Assembly: GCA_003725585.1 (NCBI GenBank)
Contig: RJMB01000036.1
Coordinates: forward strand, 1-37,064
Origin: Halostreptopolyspora alba
Lineage (GTDB): Bacteria > Actinomycetota > Actinomycetes > Streptosporangiales > Streptosporangiaceae
Reading direction: 5' to 3'
DNA length: 37,064 bases
Positions 1 to 8,048 of this stretch are shown here, piece by piece. The notes below the pieces were generated by a model. It did no database searches. It saw only the letters and a list, made by a program, of their open reading frames with translations, and was not told the DNA's origin. Made by a program: the position numbers and the translations under genes. The first letter of the stretch is position 1; each line of letters begins with the position of its first letter.

Positions 1-141
1 GTGCCGGGAGTCGCGCACCGCGAACCGGGGTGAGCCGTCGAGCATCGGCCCGGCCTCGACGCAGTTACCGCCTCCGTTCATGCTGTAGCTACTCACGCGC
101 CAGTTCGAGGAGTGCGCGCTTCCCTCACCGCTAACACTCAT
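1..141 (-). CDS. DUF397 domain protein (3' end outside window)
   Basis: The reading frame on the minus strand starts at the ATG at 141-139 and runs off the left edge after 47 codons, so the C-terminus is missing. The visible part contains SNWRVSSYSMNGGGNCVEAG followed by FAVRDS, which is the classic DUF397 pattern (W-x-SSYS-x-NGG-x-CVE, then VRDS). DUF397 proteins are small actinomycete proteins of about 60-80 residues, usually encoded directly after an XRE/DUF5753 regulator; in some reports such pairs behave like toxin-antitoxin or sporulation-regulating partners. Here the ATG overlaps the TGA of the upstream regulator (ATGA), so translation is probably coupled. The biochemical function is unknown. 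Confidence 0.88.
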   Translation of the reverse strand, partial: MSVSGEGSAHSSNWRVSSYSMNGGGNCVEAGPMLDGSPRFAVRDSRH

Positions 142-992
142 GACCACTCCCGTTCGAGGGCCGACAGAAACCTGAGGGATTCAGACAAATCTAGACTGTT
201 TGTCCATATTCGATCGTATCGCTCCGCCAGCTCCTCCGCTCCCGTCGCTTCGGCGTACAAGGCTCCGACAGGACTCTCGATATGGGCGACCTCAGGGAAC
301 GGCTCTGGCAGCGTTATCAACGTGAACGCGCCTTCCGGGCTGCAATGAGCGCCGCCAGCAAACGGCAATACGCGGATCTCGACGTTGTCCCGCTGAGCGT
401 CCGCGATCAGACGTTGAGTCTGGGCGGCCATCACCTCCCCGCCACCAATCGGCCGACGCAGCGCTGCCTCGTCCACGACCACGGAAAAATTGAAGGTGTT
501 CTCCTTGTTCAGGAGCTCCTGCCTCGTTAGGCGGAGTTCTACCCAGCGCTTGATCTGCTGTTTTGGCGCATATGGGTTGACCGCGCGGATCAACGCCTCT
601 GCGTACTCTCGTGTCTGTAGCAGCCCGGGCACCGTGGCGATACTGAAAATGCGAAGCCTCTCCGCACGGCTCTCCAGCCAAACCGCGTCAATGACCCAGT
701 CGCTGACGTCCTTGGAGTGCTTCTCCCACCACCCTGTCTTGGATACCTCGTCGCCCATCTGCAACATGGCCGAGCGCTGGTGGTGCTCCTCGACACCGTA
801 GAGGTCCATCAGGGCGATCACATCCGCCCGTCGCAGCGGGTGAACGCCAGACTCCAGGCGACTTACCGACGATATGTCGCGTTGTAGATACTCTGCGACC
901 TCCTTGAGAGTCATCCCGTTACGCTCCCTGAGCTCACGAAACGTCTTCCCGAGCCACTGGGCGCGCAGTGTGACCTTCCGTTGAGTCGCCAC
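138..992 (-). CDS. XRE-family regulator with DUF5753 domain (Scr1-type)
   Basis: This 284-residue protein has an N-terminal XRE/Cro-type helix-turn-helix at about residues 14-70 (LRERNGMTLKEVAEYL, then SSVSRLESG). The rest matches the DUF5753 pattern of actinomycete regulators, with a middle segment around TVPGLLQTREYAEALI and a later segment with VEIRVLPF and FTLITLPEP. The start is a GTG at 992-990, preceded by GGGAG at a normal distance. Family knowledge: such regulators are encoded with a DUF397 partner, and some influence antibiotic production or morphological differentiation. The stop codon overlaps the DUF397 start. The 5' side faces a promoter-rich gap shared with the divergent gene at 1179, so mutual regulation is possible (inference). 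Confidence 0.9.
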   Translation of the reverse strand: MATQRKVTLRAQWLGKTFRELRERNGMTLKEVAEYLQRDISSVSRLESGVHPLRRADVIALMDLYGVEEHHQRSAMLQMGDEVSKTGWWEKHSKDVSDWVIDAVWLESRAERLRIFSIATVPGLLQTREYAEALIRAVNPYAPKQQIKRWVELRLTRQELLNKENTFNFSVVVDEAALRRPIGGGEVMAAQTQRLIADAQRDNVEIRVLPFAGGAHCSPEGAFTLITLPEPFPEVAHIESPVGALYAEATGAEELAERYDRIWTNSLDLSESLRFLSALEREWS

Positions 993-1008
993 CTCATTAC
1001 TCCCTAGT

Positions 1009-1036
1009 TTGACGCAAATTTGGCTGGAAATATTGC
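1009..1036 (+). promoter_or_regulatory. Candidate sigma-70-like promoter for the 1179 gene
   Basis: TTGACG at 1009-1014 is followed after 16 bases by TATTGC at 1031-1036, in a locally AT-rich stretch between divergent genes. The -35 box is close to consensus; the -10 box is only fair. It would drive the + strand gene at 1179 through a leader of about 135 bases. Confidence 0.4.
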
Positions 1037-1073
1037 AAGACTAGTGACGGTGTGCGACCCTAGCAACACATAA

Positions 1074-1085
1074 GTGAGATCTCAC
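1074..1085. promoter_or_regulatory. Perfect 12-bp palindrome, possible operator
   Basis: GTGAGATCTCAC is a perfect inverted repeat with no spacer. It lies about 40 bases downstream of the candidate promoter at 1009-1036 and 80 bases upstream of the divergent XRE regulator start. The position suits a repressor site, perhaps for the neighbouring XRE regulator; this is inference. Confidence 0.4.
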
Positions 1086-1101
1086 CGGTATCTAAAGCGA
1101 C

Positions 1102-1160
1102 CACCGCCCGGGACGTCCACGTGAGTTGGCGCTCGGTTCGCGTCCCGGGCGGTGCCTTTT
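1102..1160 (+). terminator. Strong hairpin with T tract immediately before a ribosome binding site
   Basis: The arms 1102-1115 and 1141-1154 are perfect 14-base complements (CACCGCCCGGGACG and its reverse complement), separated by a 25-base loop and followed by CC and TTTT at 1157-1160. This has the form of an intrinsic terminator. The AGGAGAGGAG ribosome binding site of the next gene begins only two bases after the T tract, so the hairpin sits inside that gene's leader. It may be an attenuator, an mRNA 5' stabiliser, or simply a terminator isolating the gene from upstream transcription. Confidence 0.6.
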
Positions 1161-1178
1161 CAGGAGAGGAGAACCCCG

Positions 1179-1622
1179 ATGGCCGAGGTCCCCCCGATCC
1201 CTGCCGCGATTGTGCCTGAGCGGTGGCGTGAGATCGACACCTCGATCGACACCGAGACGCCGGGGTTGCTGTCCCCGGATCAGTTCGATCGGTATGTGGA
1301 AACCGTCACCGAACTGCTCACCACGGCGGGGCTGACGGTGACCGCGCTCGACAGCCGCGACCCTGGGCATCTTGAGGTGAGCGCGCCGCACGGGCGGTTC
1401 ACGCTGGAACTCGTCATCCGCGATGACCGCAGTGCCGAGTGGAGTGTCACCGGAGGCGACGAGGTCGCCGAGGACACACACGCCCTCCAGCTGGCCGCCT
1501 TGGCGGTCTCGCTGCTCGACAACGGTCCCGCCGATGAACCGCGCGACACCGCCACCACGGTCTCCGCCCCCTCCTCCGATTCCTCTCCGGCCATGTCCGC
1601 CACCGGCGTCTCGGCCGACTGA
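1179..1622 (+). CDS. Small acidic hypothetical protein
   Basis: I do not recognise this 147-residue protein. The ATG at 1179 is chosen because AGGAGAGGAG lies about 8 bases upstream; an in-frame ATG at 1152 would lie inside the hairpin. The N-terminal part contains SPDQFDRYVETVTELLTTAG, then a region with alternating hydrophobic residues (LEVSAPHGRFTLELVI) resembling a small alpha/beta fold. The last 40 residues are Ala/Ser/Thr/Asp-rich and probably disordered. There is no signal peptide or membrane segment. It stands alone, divergent from the XRE/DUF397 unit. Confidence 0.7.
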   Translation: MAEVPPIPAAIVPERWREIDTSIDTETPGLLSPDQFDRYVETVTELLTTAGLTVTALDSRDPGHLEVSAPHGRFTLELVIRDDRSAEWSVTGGDEVAEDTHALQLAALAVSLLDNGPADEPRDTATTVSAPSSDSSPAMSATGVSAD

Positions 1623-1674
1623 GCGGGCCGCCCTCGTTCCCGGCGGTCGCGTGTCCGCGGCGGGCCATCCGGTG

Positions 1675-2406
1675 CTACGCCCGGTGGCCCGTCTCCTGCG
1701 TGTCCACCGACAGATCGGTCACCCGGGAGTGCTCGTCGAAGGTCACCTTGAGCGCGCACCCCTCCCGCTCGGCGGCGACCACCTCGCCAAAGGGGTCGGT
1801 GACCTGGAACCCGTGTCGCTCCAGGTAACCGAGCACGGTGGCACGCTGGTCGTGCGGGAACACCTGCACACCCTGCATGATCACACGCGGCAGGGTGACA
1901 CGGTCGAACTCGGCTTCGGGGATGGCCGGGTCGGTCATCACCATGGCGAAACGCGCCCCCGTGTCCGCTGTGACACTGCCGTATCCCTTCGCGCGCAGTG
2001 CGCCCAGGCAGGCGATGAGCAACCGTTCGGCGGCCACGCGGGCGTCGGTGAACTCCGACAGCTCCAGGCGTGGGGTGACCAGCTCCGGGATCTCCTCACG
2101 CCCGCCGAGGTCACGAAGCCACAGGGAAGCGCCGAGACGCGCCGAACCCGGCGGGTGCATGGGCGGGTTCGCCCACGCCCACACCCAACTTCCGTCCGTG
2201 CCCAACGTGCCCATCGGCACCATCTGGACCGTGATGTCGCCCTGCCGGAACGTGCTCGACTCCATGTCGACGAACCAGTCCCCCACGGGGTGGAACTCGT
2301 TGTAGACGTCGGTCTGCTCCAGCGCCACGGCCGCGTGCGCGGCGCCCAGCCGCTCCAGTGCCGGGCTGAACCACTCGCGCGGGGGTTGGGGGGTGCTCTC
2401 GGTCAA
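1675..2406 (-). CDS. DUF6882-like hypothetical protein
   Basis: This 243-residue soluble protein is read from a TTG at 2406-2404, chosen because CAGGAG lies about 8 bases upstream; the frame is open further upstream, but that part overlaps the divergent gene's promoter area and looks non-coding. Recognisable features are FRQGDITVQMVPMGTLG followed by GSWVWAWANP, which resembles the DUF6882 signature of actinobacterial proteins (a Trp-rich WxWAWANP block). The function of that family is not known. It is convergent with the gene at 1179, with only about 50 bases between their stops. Family assignment is from memory of the motif and moderately uncertain. Confidence 0.7.
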   Translation of the reverse strand: MTESTPQPPREWFSPALERLGAAHAAVALEQTDVYNEFHPVGDWFVDMESSTFRQGDITVQMVPMGTLGTDGSWVWAWANPPMHPPGSARLGASLWLRDLGGREEIPELVTPRLELSEFTDARVAAERLLIACLGALRAKGYGSVTADTGARFAMVMTDPAIPEAEFDRVTLPRVIMQGVQVFPHDQRATVLGYLERHGFQVTDPFGEVVAAEREGCALKVTFDEHSRVTDLSVDTQETGHRA

Positions 2407-2642
2407 CTTCGGCTCCTGATGCCTGCTACGCCTCGGGAACGGCTTACCACCCACCACGTGACGGCCGCGCATCGGGGCACGGGACAGGTGGGGCCGCCGC
2501 CCGGCGGGGACGGGGGTTGTGCGCGGCGCCCGATCCCATGCCGCCACACACGACCTGGGACGCTCGACACCGCCGTTCGGTTCGCGGTCCCCGAGAACCA
2601 GAGCGGGAGCGGGGCGCGTCCACGCACCGTACCGTTGTGCCC

Positions 2643-3500
2643 ATGGGAACGCGAAGGGCACCAGGGGCGCCGCCACCCGGTGAGGACAGCGGGGAGCCCG
2701 AAATCGAGCTGCTGCGCGACGCCGACCGGGAGGGCGCGTGGCTCCTCGTCGTCAACGGCACGCCGCAGTCGCACGTGGACCTCTCCGATCCGACCCACCT
2801 GGACTTCGAGTACGTGCGACGGCTCGGCCACGTGGCGGACCTGTGCGCCCCCGCAGGGCGGGCGATCGAGGCGCTGCACCTGGGCGCGGGCGCGCTGACG
2901 CTCCCCCGCTACATCGCCGCGACCCGCCCCGGTTCGCGCCAGCGCGCCGTCGACAGCGAGCAGCGGGTACTGGACCTCGTGCGCCGCGAGCTGCCGCTGG
3001 GTCGCCGCTCCGGGGTGCGCGCCGCCACCGGCGACGCGCGCTCCTGGCTGGAGGGGCGCCACGACGGAAGGGCCGACCTCGTCGTCCGCGACGTGTTCGC
3101 CGGGGCGCGCACCCCGGGGCACCTCACCACCGTGGAGTTTCACGCGGAGTGCGCGCGTGTGCTTCGGCCCGGCGGCGTGTACGCGGCCAACATCGGTGAC
3201 GGCGCGGGGTTGGCCCACGCCCGGGCGCAGGTCGCCACCGTCGCCGAGGTCCTGCCCGAGGTGGCCCTGGTCGCCGAGCCCGGCGTGCTTCGGGGACGCC
3301 GTTTCGGGAACCTCGTCCTTCTCGCCTCCGAGAAGCCACTGCCGGTCGACACGCTCGCCCACCGTGCCCACCACGACCCCGACATGGCGCGCGTGCTCGC
3401 GGGTCCTCAGCTGGCCAGGTTCGTCGCCGGCGCTTCCCCGGTGCGCGACGCCGCGGCCCGAGATTCGCCCGCCCCACCCGACGGTGTTTTCACGCGCTGA
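2643..3500 (+). CDS. Spermidine synthase-like protein (aminopropyltransferase/methyltransferase fold)
   Basis: This 285-residue protein has a Rossmann-type core: ALHLGAGALTLPRYIA (SAM-site-like glycine motif, about residues 80-95), AVDSEQRVLDLVRREL (acidic residue that would contact the nucleoside), ATGDARSWL, then ADLVVRDVFAG and FHAECARVLRPGGVYAANI. This is the arrangement of the spermidine synthase superfamily. The usual catalytic Asp context of true spermidine synthases (D-x-x-D-P) appears here as RDVFAG, as in many actinobacterial 'spermidine synthase-like' proteins of unknown substrate. No SAM decarboxylase gene is nearby, so polyamine synthesis is unproven. The ATG at 2643 is used; a GTG at 2637 is an alternative, and no strong ribosome binding site is seen. 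Confidence 0.8.
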   Translation: MGTRRAPGAPPPGEDSGEPEIELLRDADREGAWLLVVNGTPQSHVDLSDPTHLDFEYVRRLGHVADLCAPAGRAIEALHLGAGALTLPRYIAATRPGSRQRAVDSEQRVLDLVRRELPLGRRSGVRAATGDARSWLEGRHDGRADLVVRDVFAGARTPGHLTTVEFHAECARVLRPGGVYAANIGDGAGLAHARAQVATVAEVLPEVALVAEPGVLRGRRFGNLVLLASEKPLPVDTLAHRAHHDPDMARVLAGPQLARFVAGASPVRDAAARDSPAPPDGVFTR

Positions 3501-3518
3501 GCTCGCCCAGAGATCACG

Positions 3519-3544
3519 AGCGCTACTCCCGTCGGAGTAGCGCT
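3519..3544. promoter_or_regulatory. Perfect 11-bp inverted repeat between genes
   Basis: AGCGCTACTCC (3519-3529) and GGAGTAGCGCT (3534-3544) are exact complements with a 4-base spacer. It lies 19 bases after the stop of the spermidine synthase-like gene and about 60 bases before the kinase start. No T tract follows. It could be a tail-less actinobacterial terminator or an operator for the downstream two-component operon. Confidence 0.5.
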
Positions 3545-3600
3545 GCCCGCCCAGCTCCTCCCCCCAGGGGACGCGCCACCACCACCCCTCCGGCGTAGCG

Positions 3601-4830
3601 TTGACCACGATGAGCGGTTACCTGCGGCGAGTCCTCGGCCGGCTCCGCGCGCTTCCGGGTCACGGAGCGTCCGGAGCCACGTGGCGCGTCCCCCGCGGGG
3701 ACCTGCTGGTCACGCTGCTCGTCGGACTCTTCGTCGGCCTGAGCACCATGTACGCCACCCTGGCGGCCACGCCCGGCGAGAACCGGCCGCTACTGCCGTG
3801 GGGGCTCGCGCTGATCGTGCTCGCCGTGGTCCCGCTCGCGCTGCGCAACGCGCACCCGGTTCCGGTGGCCGCCGTATCGGCGAGCGCCACGACCGTCTAC
3901 TACCCGCTGGACCATCCCGACGGCGCCGTCATCGTCGCCGGGGCCATCGCGCTCTACACCGCCGTGGCGCGCGGGTACCGGTGGCAGGGGTGGCTGCTCG
4001 GTCTCACCCAGTTCCTGATCGTGCACATCTGGGAGGCGGTCGCCGCCGGCGCGCCGCGCCTGGAGTACGCGGCGGGCATGTTCGCGTGGATGCTCGTCGT
4101 GCTCGTCGCGGGCGAGGTGGCGCGCAAACGCGTCGAGTACAACGCGGAACAGCGCGCGCGTCGGGAGGAAGCCGAGCACGCCCGCGAGGAGGAGCTGCGC
4201 CGCCGCGGCGCCGACGAGCGGGTGCGGCTCGCCCGCGAGGTGCACGACGTCATCGCCCACAACATCTCGCTGATCAATGTGCAGGCGGGCACGGCCCTGT
4301 ACCTGATGGACTCCGAGCCCGAACGCGCCCGCGAGGCGCTGTCGACCATCAAGACCGCCAGCAAGGAGACGCTGCAGGAGCTGCGTTCCACGCTGGGGAC
4401 GCTGCGTTCCGCCGACGAGAGGGCGCCGCGCTCCCCCACGCCCGGCGTCGACCGCATCCCGGAACTGGTCGAACGAACCCGGGCCACAGGTGCCGACGTG
4501 GAACTGCGCAGTGAGGGTGGACCCCGCCGGCTCGGCGCGCACACCGACGCCGCGACCTACCGGATCGTGCAGGAGTCGCTGACCAACGCGGTCCGCCACT
4601 CCGGCGCGACAGCGGTGGACGTCCGGATCCGCTACGAGGAGGCGGCGCTGACCATCGAGATCGAGGACAATGGTCAGGGCGCGCCCGACGGTGTCGTTCC
4701 GGGCAACGGGATCGCCGGCATGCGGGAGCGCGCCGCCGCGCTCGGTGGGGAGTTGCACGCCGCTCCTGCCAAGGAGGGGGGCTTCCGCGTCCGGGCGCGC
4801 CTGCCGGACAACGGGAGCGAGGACACGTGA
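3601..4830 (+). CDS. Two-component sensor histidine kinase, NarL/DesK type (HisKA_3)
   Basis: The N-terminal half has about four to five membrane segments (for example LLVTLLVGLFVGLSTMYATL, LALIVLAVVPLAL and MFAWMLVVLVAGEVA) with no obvious extracytoplasmic sensor domain. A short charged coiled-coil follows (RARREEAEHAREEELRRR). The phospho-acceptor motif is RLAREVHDVIAHNISLI with His at about residue 215. The HATPase_c domain has IVQESLTNAVRHS (N box), IEIEDNGQGAPDG (G1) and GNGIAGMRERAAALGG (G2). The start could be the TTG at 3601 or the ATG at 3610; neither has a clear ribosome binding site. The stop overlaps the response regulator GTG start (GTGA), so the two are co-translated. The stimulus is unknown; membrane stress or a small molecule is typical of this kinase type. 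Confidence 0.93.
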   Translation: MTTMSGYLRRVLGRLRALPGHGASGATWRVPRGDLLVTLLVGLFVGLSTMYATLAATPGENRPLLPWGLALIVLAVVPLALRNAHPVPVAAVSASATTVYYPLDHPDGAVIVAGAIALYTAVARGYRWQGWLLGLTQFLIVHIWEAVAAGAPRLEYAAGMFAWMLVVLVAGEVARKRVEYNAEQRARREEAEHAREEELRRRGADERVRLAREVHDVIAHNISLINVQAGTALYLMDSEPERAREALSTIKTASKETLQELRSTLGTLRSADERAPRSPTPGVDRIPELVERTRATGADVELRSEGGPRRLGAHTDAATYRIVQESLTNAVRHSGATAVDVRIRYEEAALTIEIEDNGQGAPDGVVPGNGIAGMRERAAALGGELHAAPAKEGGFRVRARLPDNGSEDT

Positions 4831-5492
4831 TCCGGGTACTGCTCGCCGACGACCAGTCACTGGTGCGCGCCGGGTTCCGCGCGCTACTCGACAGCGCCGC
4901 CGACATCAGTGTCGTGGCCGAAGCCGACGACGGCGCCGAGGCCGTACGGCTGGCGCGCTCCGAACGGCCCGACGTCGTCCTGATGGACATCCGGATGCCC
5001 GGTACGGACGGTCTCGCCGCCACCGAGCGGATCGTCACCGACCCCGACCTCTCGGAGACCCGCGTCGTCATCCTCACGACCTTCGATATCGACGAGTACA
5101 TCTTCGAGGCGCTGCGGCTGGGCGCGAGCGGGTTCCTGGTCAAGGACACCGAACCCGAGGACCTGCTGCAGGGCGTCCGGGTGGTCGCCCGGGGCGACGC
5201 CCTGCTCTCCCCGAACGTCACTCGCCGCCTCATCGCCGACTACGCGCGCCGACCGCGGAGGCCGGAACCCGACACCCGGCTCGATGGCCTCACCGAGCGG
5301 GAACGCGAGGTGCTGGCGTTGGTGGGCGAGGGGCTGACCAACGAGGAGATCGCCGAGCGCCTGGTCCTCAGCCCCGCCACCGCGAAGACGCACGTCAGCC
5401 GGGCCATGGTGAAACTACGGGTGCGCGACCGAGCCCAGCTGGTGGTGCTGGCCTACGAGACGAGCCTCGTGACCCCCGGCTGGTTCGAGTGA
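4827..5492 (+). CDS. NarL/FixJ-family response regulator
   Basis: This 221-residue protein has a receiver domain (acidic pair D8-D9, phospho-acceptor D54 in VVLMDIRMPGTDG, Lys near residue 104 in GFLVKDTEPEDLL) and a C-terminal LuxR-type helix-turn-helix (LTEREREVLALVGEGLTNEE, then LVLSPATAKTHVSRAMVKL). It starts at the GTG overlapping the kinase stop, confirming a kinase-regulator operon. Phosphorylation by the kinase at 3601-4830 should promote dimerisation and DNA binding. Its targets are unknown; the cydAB genes 228 bases downstream on the same strand, with a perfect palindrome at 5606-5621 in between, are the nearest candidates. Confidence 0.95.
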   Translation: MIRVLLADDQSLVRAGFRALLDSAADISVVAEADDGAEAVRLARSERPDVVLMDIRMPGTDGLAATERIVTDPDLSETRVVILTTFDIDEYIFEALRLGASGFLVKDTEPEDLLQGVRVVARGDALLSPNVTRRLIADYARRPRRPEPDTRLDGLTEREREVLALVGEGLTNEEIAERLVLSPATAKTHVSRAMVKLRVRDRAQLVVLAYETSLVTPGWFE

Positions 5493-5605
5493 CGCACCGC
5501 TGCTCCCGGGTGCCTCGCCTCCCCGGGCACGTCAGGGCGGCGGTCCCGGCCCCCGAGTGATCCCCCAGGGGATGCCCCGTACGCCTGGTGCGCTAGTCGT
5601 GGACA

Positions 5606-5621
5606 CGCGGGACCTCCCGCG
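5606..5621. promoter_or_regulatory. 16-bp palindrome upstream of cydA, possible operator
   Basis: CGCGGGA (5606-5612) and TCCCGCG (5615-5621) are perfect complements with a 2-base spacer, about 100 bases before the cydA start in the gap after the response regulator. It is a reasonable binding site for a dimeric regulator, for instance the adjacent NarL-type protein. In GC-rich DNA such repeats also arise by chance. Confidence 0.35.
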
Positions 5622-5720
5622 GACGTAGGGCGAGAGCCTCCTCCGGGGCGATGCGGCGCGAGGCCGCCTCCAGCGACGATCGGGGCCGTTGGAGATCGCG
5701 ATGGCGCCGAGGAGTCCCCG

Positions 5721-6968
5721 ATGTTGGAAGATCCCCTGCTGCTGGCGCGGCTGCAGTTCGCGCTGACAGCGGGCACCCACTACATGTTCGTGGCACTCAC
5801 CCTCGGACTGGCCCCGTTCATCCTGTTCGGCCAGCTGCGCGCCACGCTCGCGCGCGACGAGGCCCGGATGCGGGCGGTGCGCTTCTGGGGCGGGCTCTAC
5901 CTGGTGAACTACGGGATGGGCATACTCTCGGGTCTCGTCATGGAGCTGCAGCTCGCGACCAACTGGGCCGGGCTGAACGACATGTTCGGCTACGCGTTCT
6001 CCGCGCCGCTGGCGGTCGAGACGATGGCGGCGTTCTTCGTCGAGTCGACGTTTTTGGGGCTGTGGATCTTCGGGTGGGACCGGATGGGCCGCTGGTCACA
6101 CCTTGCCTGCTTCCTCGTCGTGACCGCCACCGCCTACGCGTCGGCGTACTGGGTGCTGGTCGCGAACGGTTTCCTGAAGAACCCGGTCGGTTTCGAGATC
6201 CGCGACGGGGAGGCCGTGCTCACCGACTCCGGCGCGCTGCTGACCAACCCGTCGACGCTGCTGGCGTTCGGCCATGCCACCACCGGCGCCCTGCTGCTCG
6301 GTGGTCTGGTCGTGGCGGCGGTGAGTGCCTACCACCTCGCTCGGGGCCACGATCCCGACGGAATGTTCCGCCGCGGCATCACCAGCGGGCTCACCGTCAC
6401 CGCGGCGGCGGTCATGCCGGTGGTCGCCTTCGGTGGAACGCAGTACGCCCTCTTCGGGAACGAACCACCCACCAGCGGGCGGTCGCTGAGCGCCACGGAG
6501 ATCGCGCGCGTCGAGGAGGACTACGGTGGTGGCGCGGCGCACGCCGTGGGCGAGGTCGGCCACGTCCTGATGACGTTGTGCTGGACGGCCATCGCCGGGG
6601 TCGCGGCTGCCGGACTGGTCCTCTGGCTGGTCAACCGCCTGCACCGGTGGCGGTGGTTCCACTGGATGCTGGTGTTTTCCCCGTTCCTGCCCTACATCGC
6701 CAGCCTCGGCGGGTGGGCGTTCCGCGAGACCGGGCGCCAACCCTGGACCGTCACCCACCACCTGACGACCGCGGACGCCATGACCGAGATGTCACCCGCG
6801 ATGGCGGTGCTGTCCTTCTCCCTGTTCACCGTCGCCTTCGCGGTCCTGGCGGCGGTCACGTACTGGCTGCTGGTGCGCTTCGCACGGCGCGGCCCCGAGG
6901 GCGGGCCGCTCGCGCCCCGCCCGGAGGAGCCCGACTCCGATCCGCAACTCCCGGTCCACCGTTTCTAG
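5721..6968 (+). CDS. cydA: Cytochrome bd-type oxidase subunit I, divergent
   Basis: This 415-residue membrane protein carries the haem-bearing core of cytochrome bd oxidases, which reduce oxygen to water without pumping protons. Visible ligands are His20 (high-spin haem), His185 and Met284 (candidate b558 ligands), Glu100 and Glu108 in APLAVETMAAFFVESTFLGL (proton path/haem d region), and the GRQPW motif at 338-342. About nine hydrophobic segments are present. It is shorter than the roughly 520-residue E. coli protein, as in short Q-loop forms. The Q-loop segment (about residues 238-275) lacks the usual lysine/glutamate quinol motif (Lys252/Glu257 in E. coli). GAGGAG lies about 9 bases before the ATG. 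cydB follows after 18 bases; no cydDC is in the window. Confidence 0.93.
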   Translation: MLEDPLLLARLQFALTAGTHYMFVALTLGLAPFILFGQLRATLARDEARMRAVRFWGGLYLVNYGMGILSGLVMELQLATNWAGLNDMFGYAFSAPLAVETMAAFFVESTFLGLWIFGWDRMGRWSHLACFLVVTATAYASAYWVLVANGFLKNPVGFEIRDGEAVLTDSGALLTNPSTLLAFGHATTGALLLGGLVVAAVSAYHLARGHDPDGMFRRGITSGLTVTAAAVMPVVAFGGTQYALFGNEPPTSGRSLSATEIARVEEDYGGGAAHAVGEVGHVLMTLCWTAIAGVAAAGLVLWLVNRLHRWRWFHWMLVFSPFLPYIASLGGWAFRETGRQPWTVTHHLTTADAMTEMSPAMAVLSFSLFTVAFAVLAAVTYWLLVRFARRGPEGGPLAPRPEEPDSDPQLPVHRF

Positions 6969-6986
6969 CCCCGTCGAGGAGTCACC

Positions 6987-7943
6987 ATGGAGATCGCCGC
7001 TGTTGTACTACTCGCCGGCCTGGTGGTGGGCTACTTCGTGCTCGCGGGCTGCGACATCGGGCTGGGCATGCTGCTGCCCCACCTCGCGCGCACCCCCGGT
7101 GAGCGCCGCCGCCTGGTCTCCGCGGTCGCGCCGTACTTCCTCGGCACGGAGGTGTGGCTGGTGGGGGCGGTCGGTGTGGTCGCCGGGCTGTTCCCCGCGC
7201 TGAAGCACGAGGTCATCGTCGCCCAGTGGCCGGTGTTCGTCGCCATCCTGGCCGGGTGGCTGTGGCGCGACGCGGGCCTGTGGCTCCGCCCGCGCGCGGA
7301 CAACACGGTGTGGCGGGGCACGTGGGACGTGGCAATCACGGCGGGAAGCTGGACACTCGCGTTGGGATGGGGGCTGGTCGTCGGGGGCCTGCTCAGTGGC
7401 GGCCGCCCGCTCTCCCCGTTCGCGCTCGCCTGCGCCGTGACCGTCGTGGCGCTCTTCGCGCTACGCGGGGCCGCCTTCGGGGCCGAGCGGCTGGTGCCGG
7501 CCGACCGCCCCGAACCGGCCGCCACGGCTGGTGGCAACGCCGCCGAGAGCGCCGACGTGGCGGCGGGCGCGACCCGGCACCTCGCCCGGGGCGCGGCGAT
7601 GGCCCTGCTGTTCACCGCCCTCACGGCCGCGTTCTCCACGGGTGCGCCCGAGGGCCGGCCGGTGGCGGCCGCCGCCGTGGCGGCCGGGCTCGCGCTGGTG
7701 TTGGGCGTGACGTCCGGGCTGTGGGGCCCGCGGTTGTCGCGGCACACGTCAGCGCTGGCCATGGCCGCCCCGCCGGTCGCCGTGGCCCTGGCCGTGGAGC
7801 TTCCCGTCGTGGCGGCGCCTCAGGGGACTCTCACGCTCGTGGGGTACGCGCTGGCGCCACTGGTTCCGGTCATGATCCTTGGACAGGTCTGGCTGTACCG
7901 GATGCTGCGCCAGCCGGCCGCCTCGAGCGGGTTCTTCGCCTGA
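6987..7943 (+). CDS. cydB: Cytochrome bd-type oxidase subunit II
   Basis: This 318-residue protein has about eight hydrophobic segments and the subunit II signature near the N-terminus, GYFVLAGCDIGLGMLLPHL, which corresponds to the conserved GFDxGxGxL region of CydB. The C-terminal half is Ala/Val-rich membrane helices, with a low-complexity Ala/Glu loop around residues 175-200. CydB has no haem of its own in characterised enzymes and stabilises subunit I. The ATG is preceded by GAGGAG and lies 18 bases after cydA, so the two form one transcript. The start codon and length fit the family. Confidence 0.92.
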   Translation: MEIAAVVLLAGLVVGYFVLAGCDIGLGMLLPHLARTPGERRRLVSAVAPYFLGTEVWLVGAVGVVAGLFPALKHEVIVAQWPVFVAILAGWLWRDAGLWLRPRADNTVWRGTWDVAITAGSWTLALGWGLVVGGLLSGGRPLSPFALACAVTVVALFALRGAAFGAERLVPADRPEPAATAGGNAAESADVAAGATRHLARGAAMALLFTALTAAFSTGAPEGRPVAAAAVAAGLALVLGVTSGLWGPRLSRHTSALAMAAPPVAVALAVELPVVAAPQGTLTLVGYALAPLVPVMILGQVWLYRMLRQPAASSGFFA

Positions 7944-8048
7944 CCCCGAACCTCACGGCGGGTACAGCGGAGGTGCCGCGGTCCTGCTCGGGAGCGCGGA
8001 ACTTTAAACTCGCTTGACCGCGATTTTCCACATCCGGCCATCGTGGTT

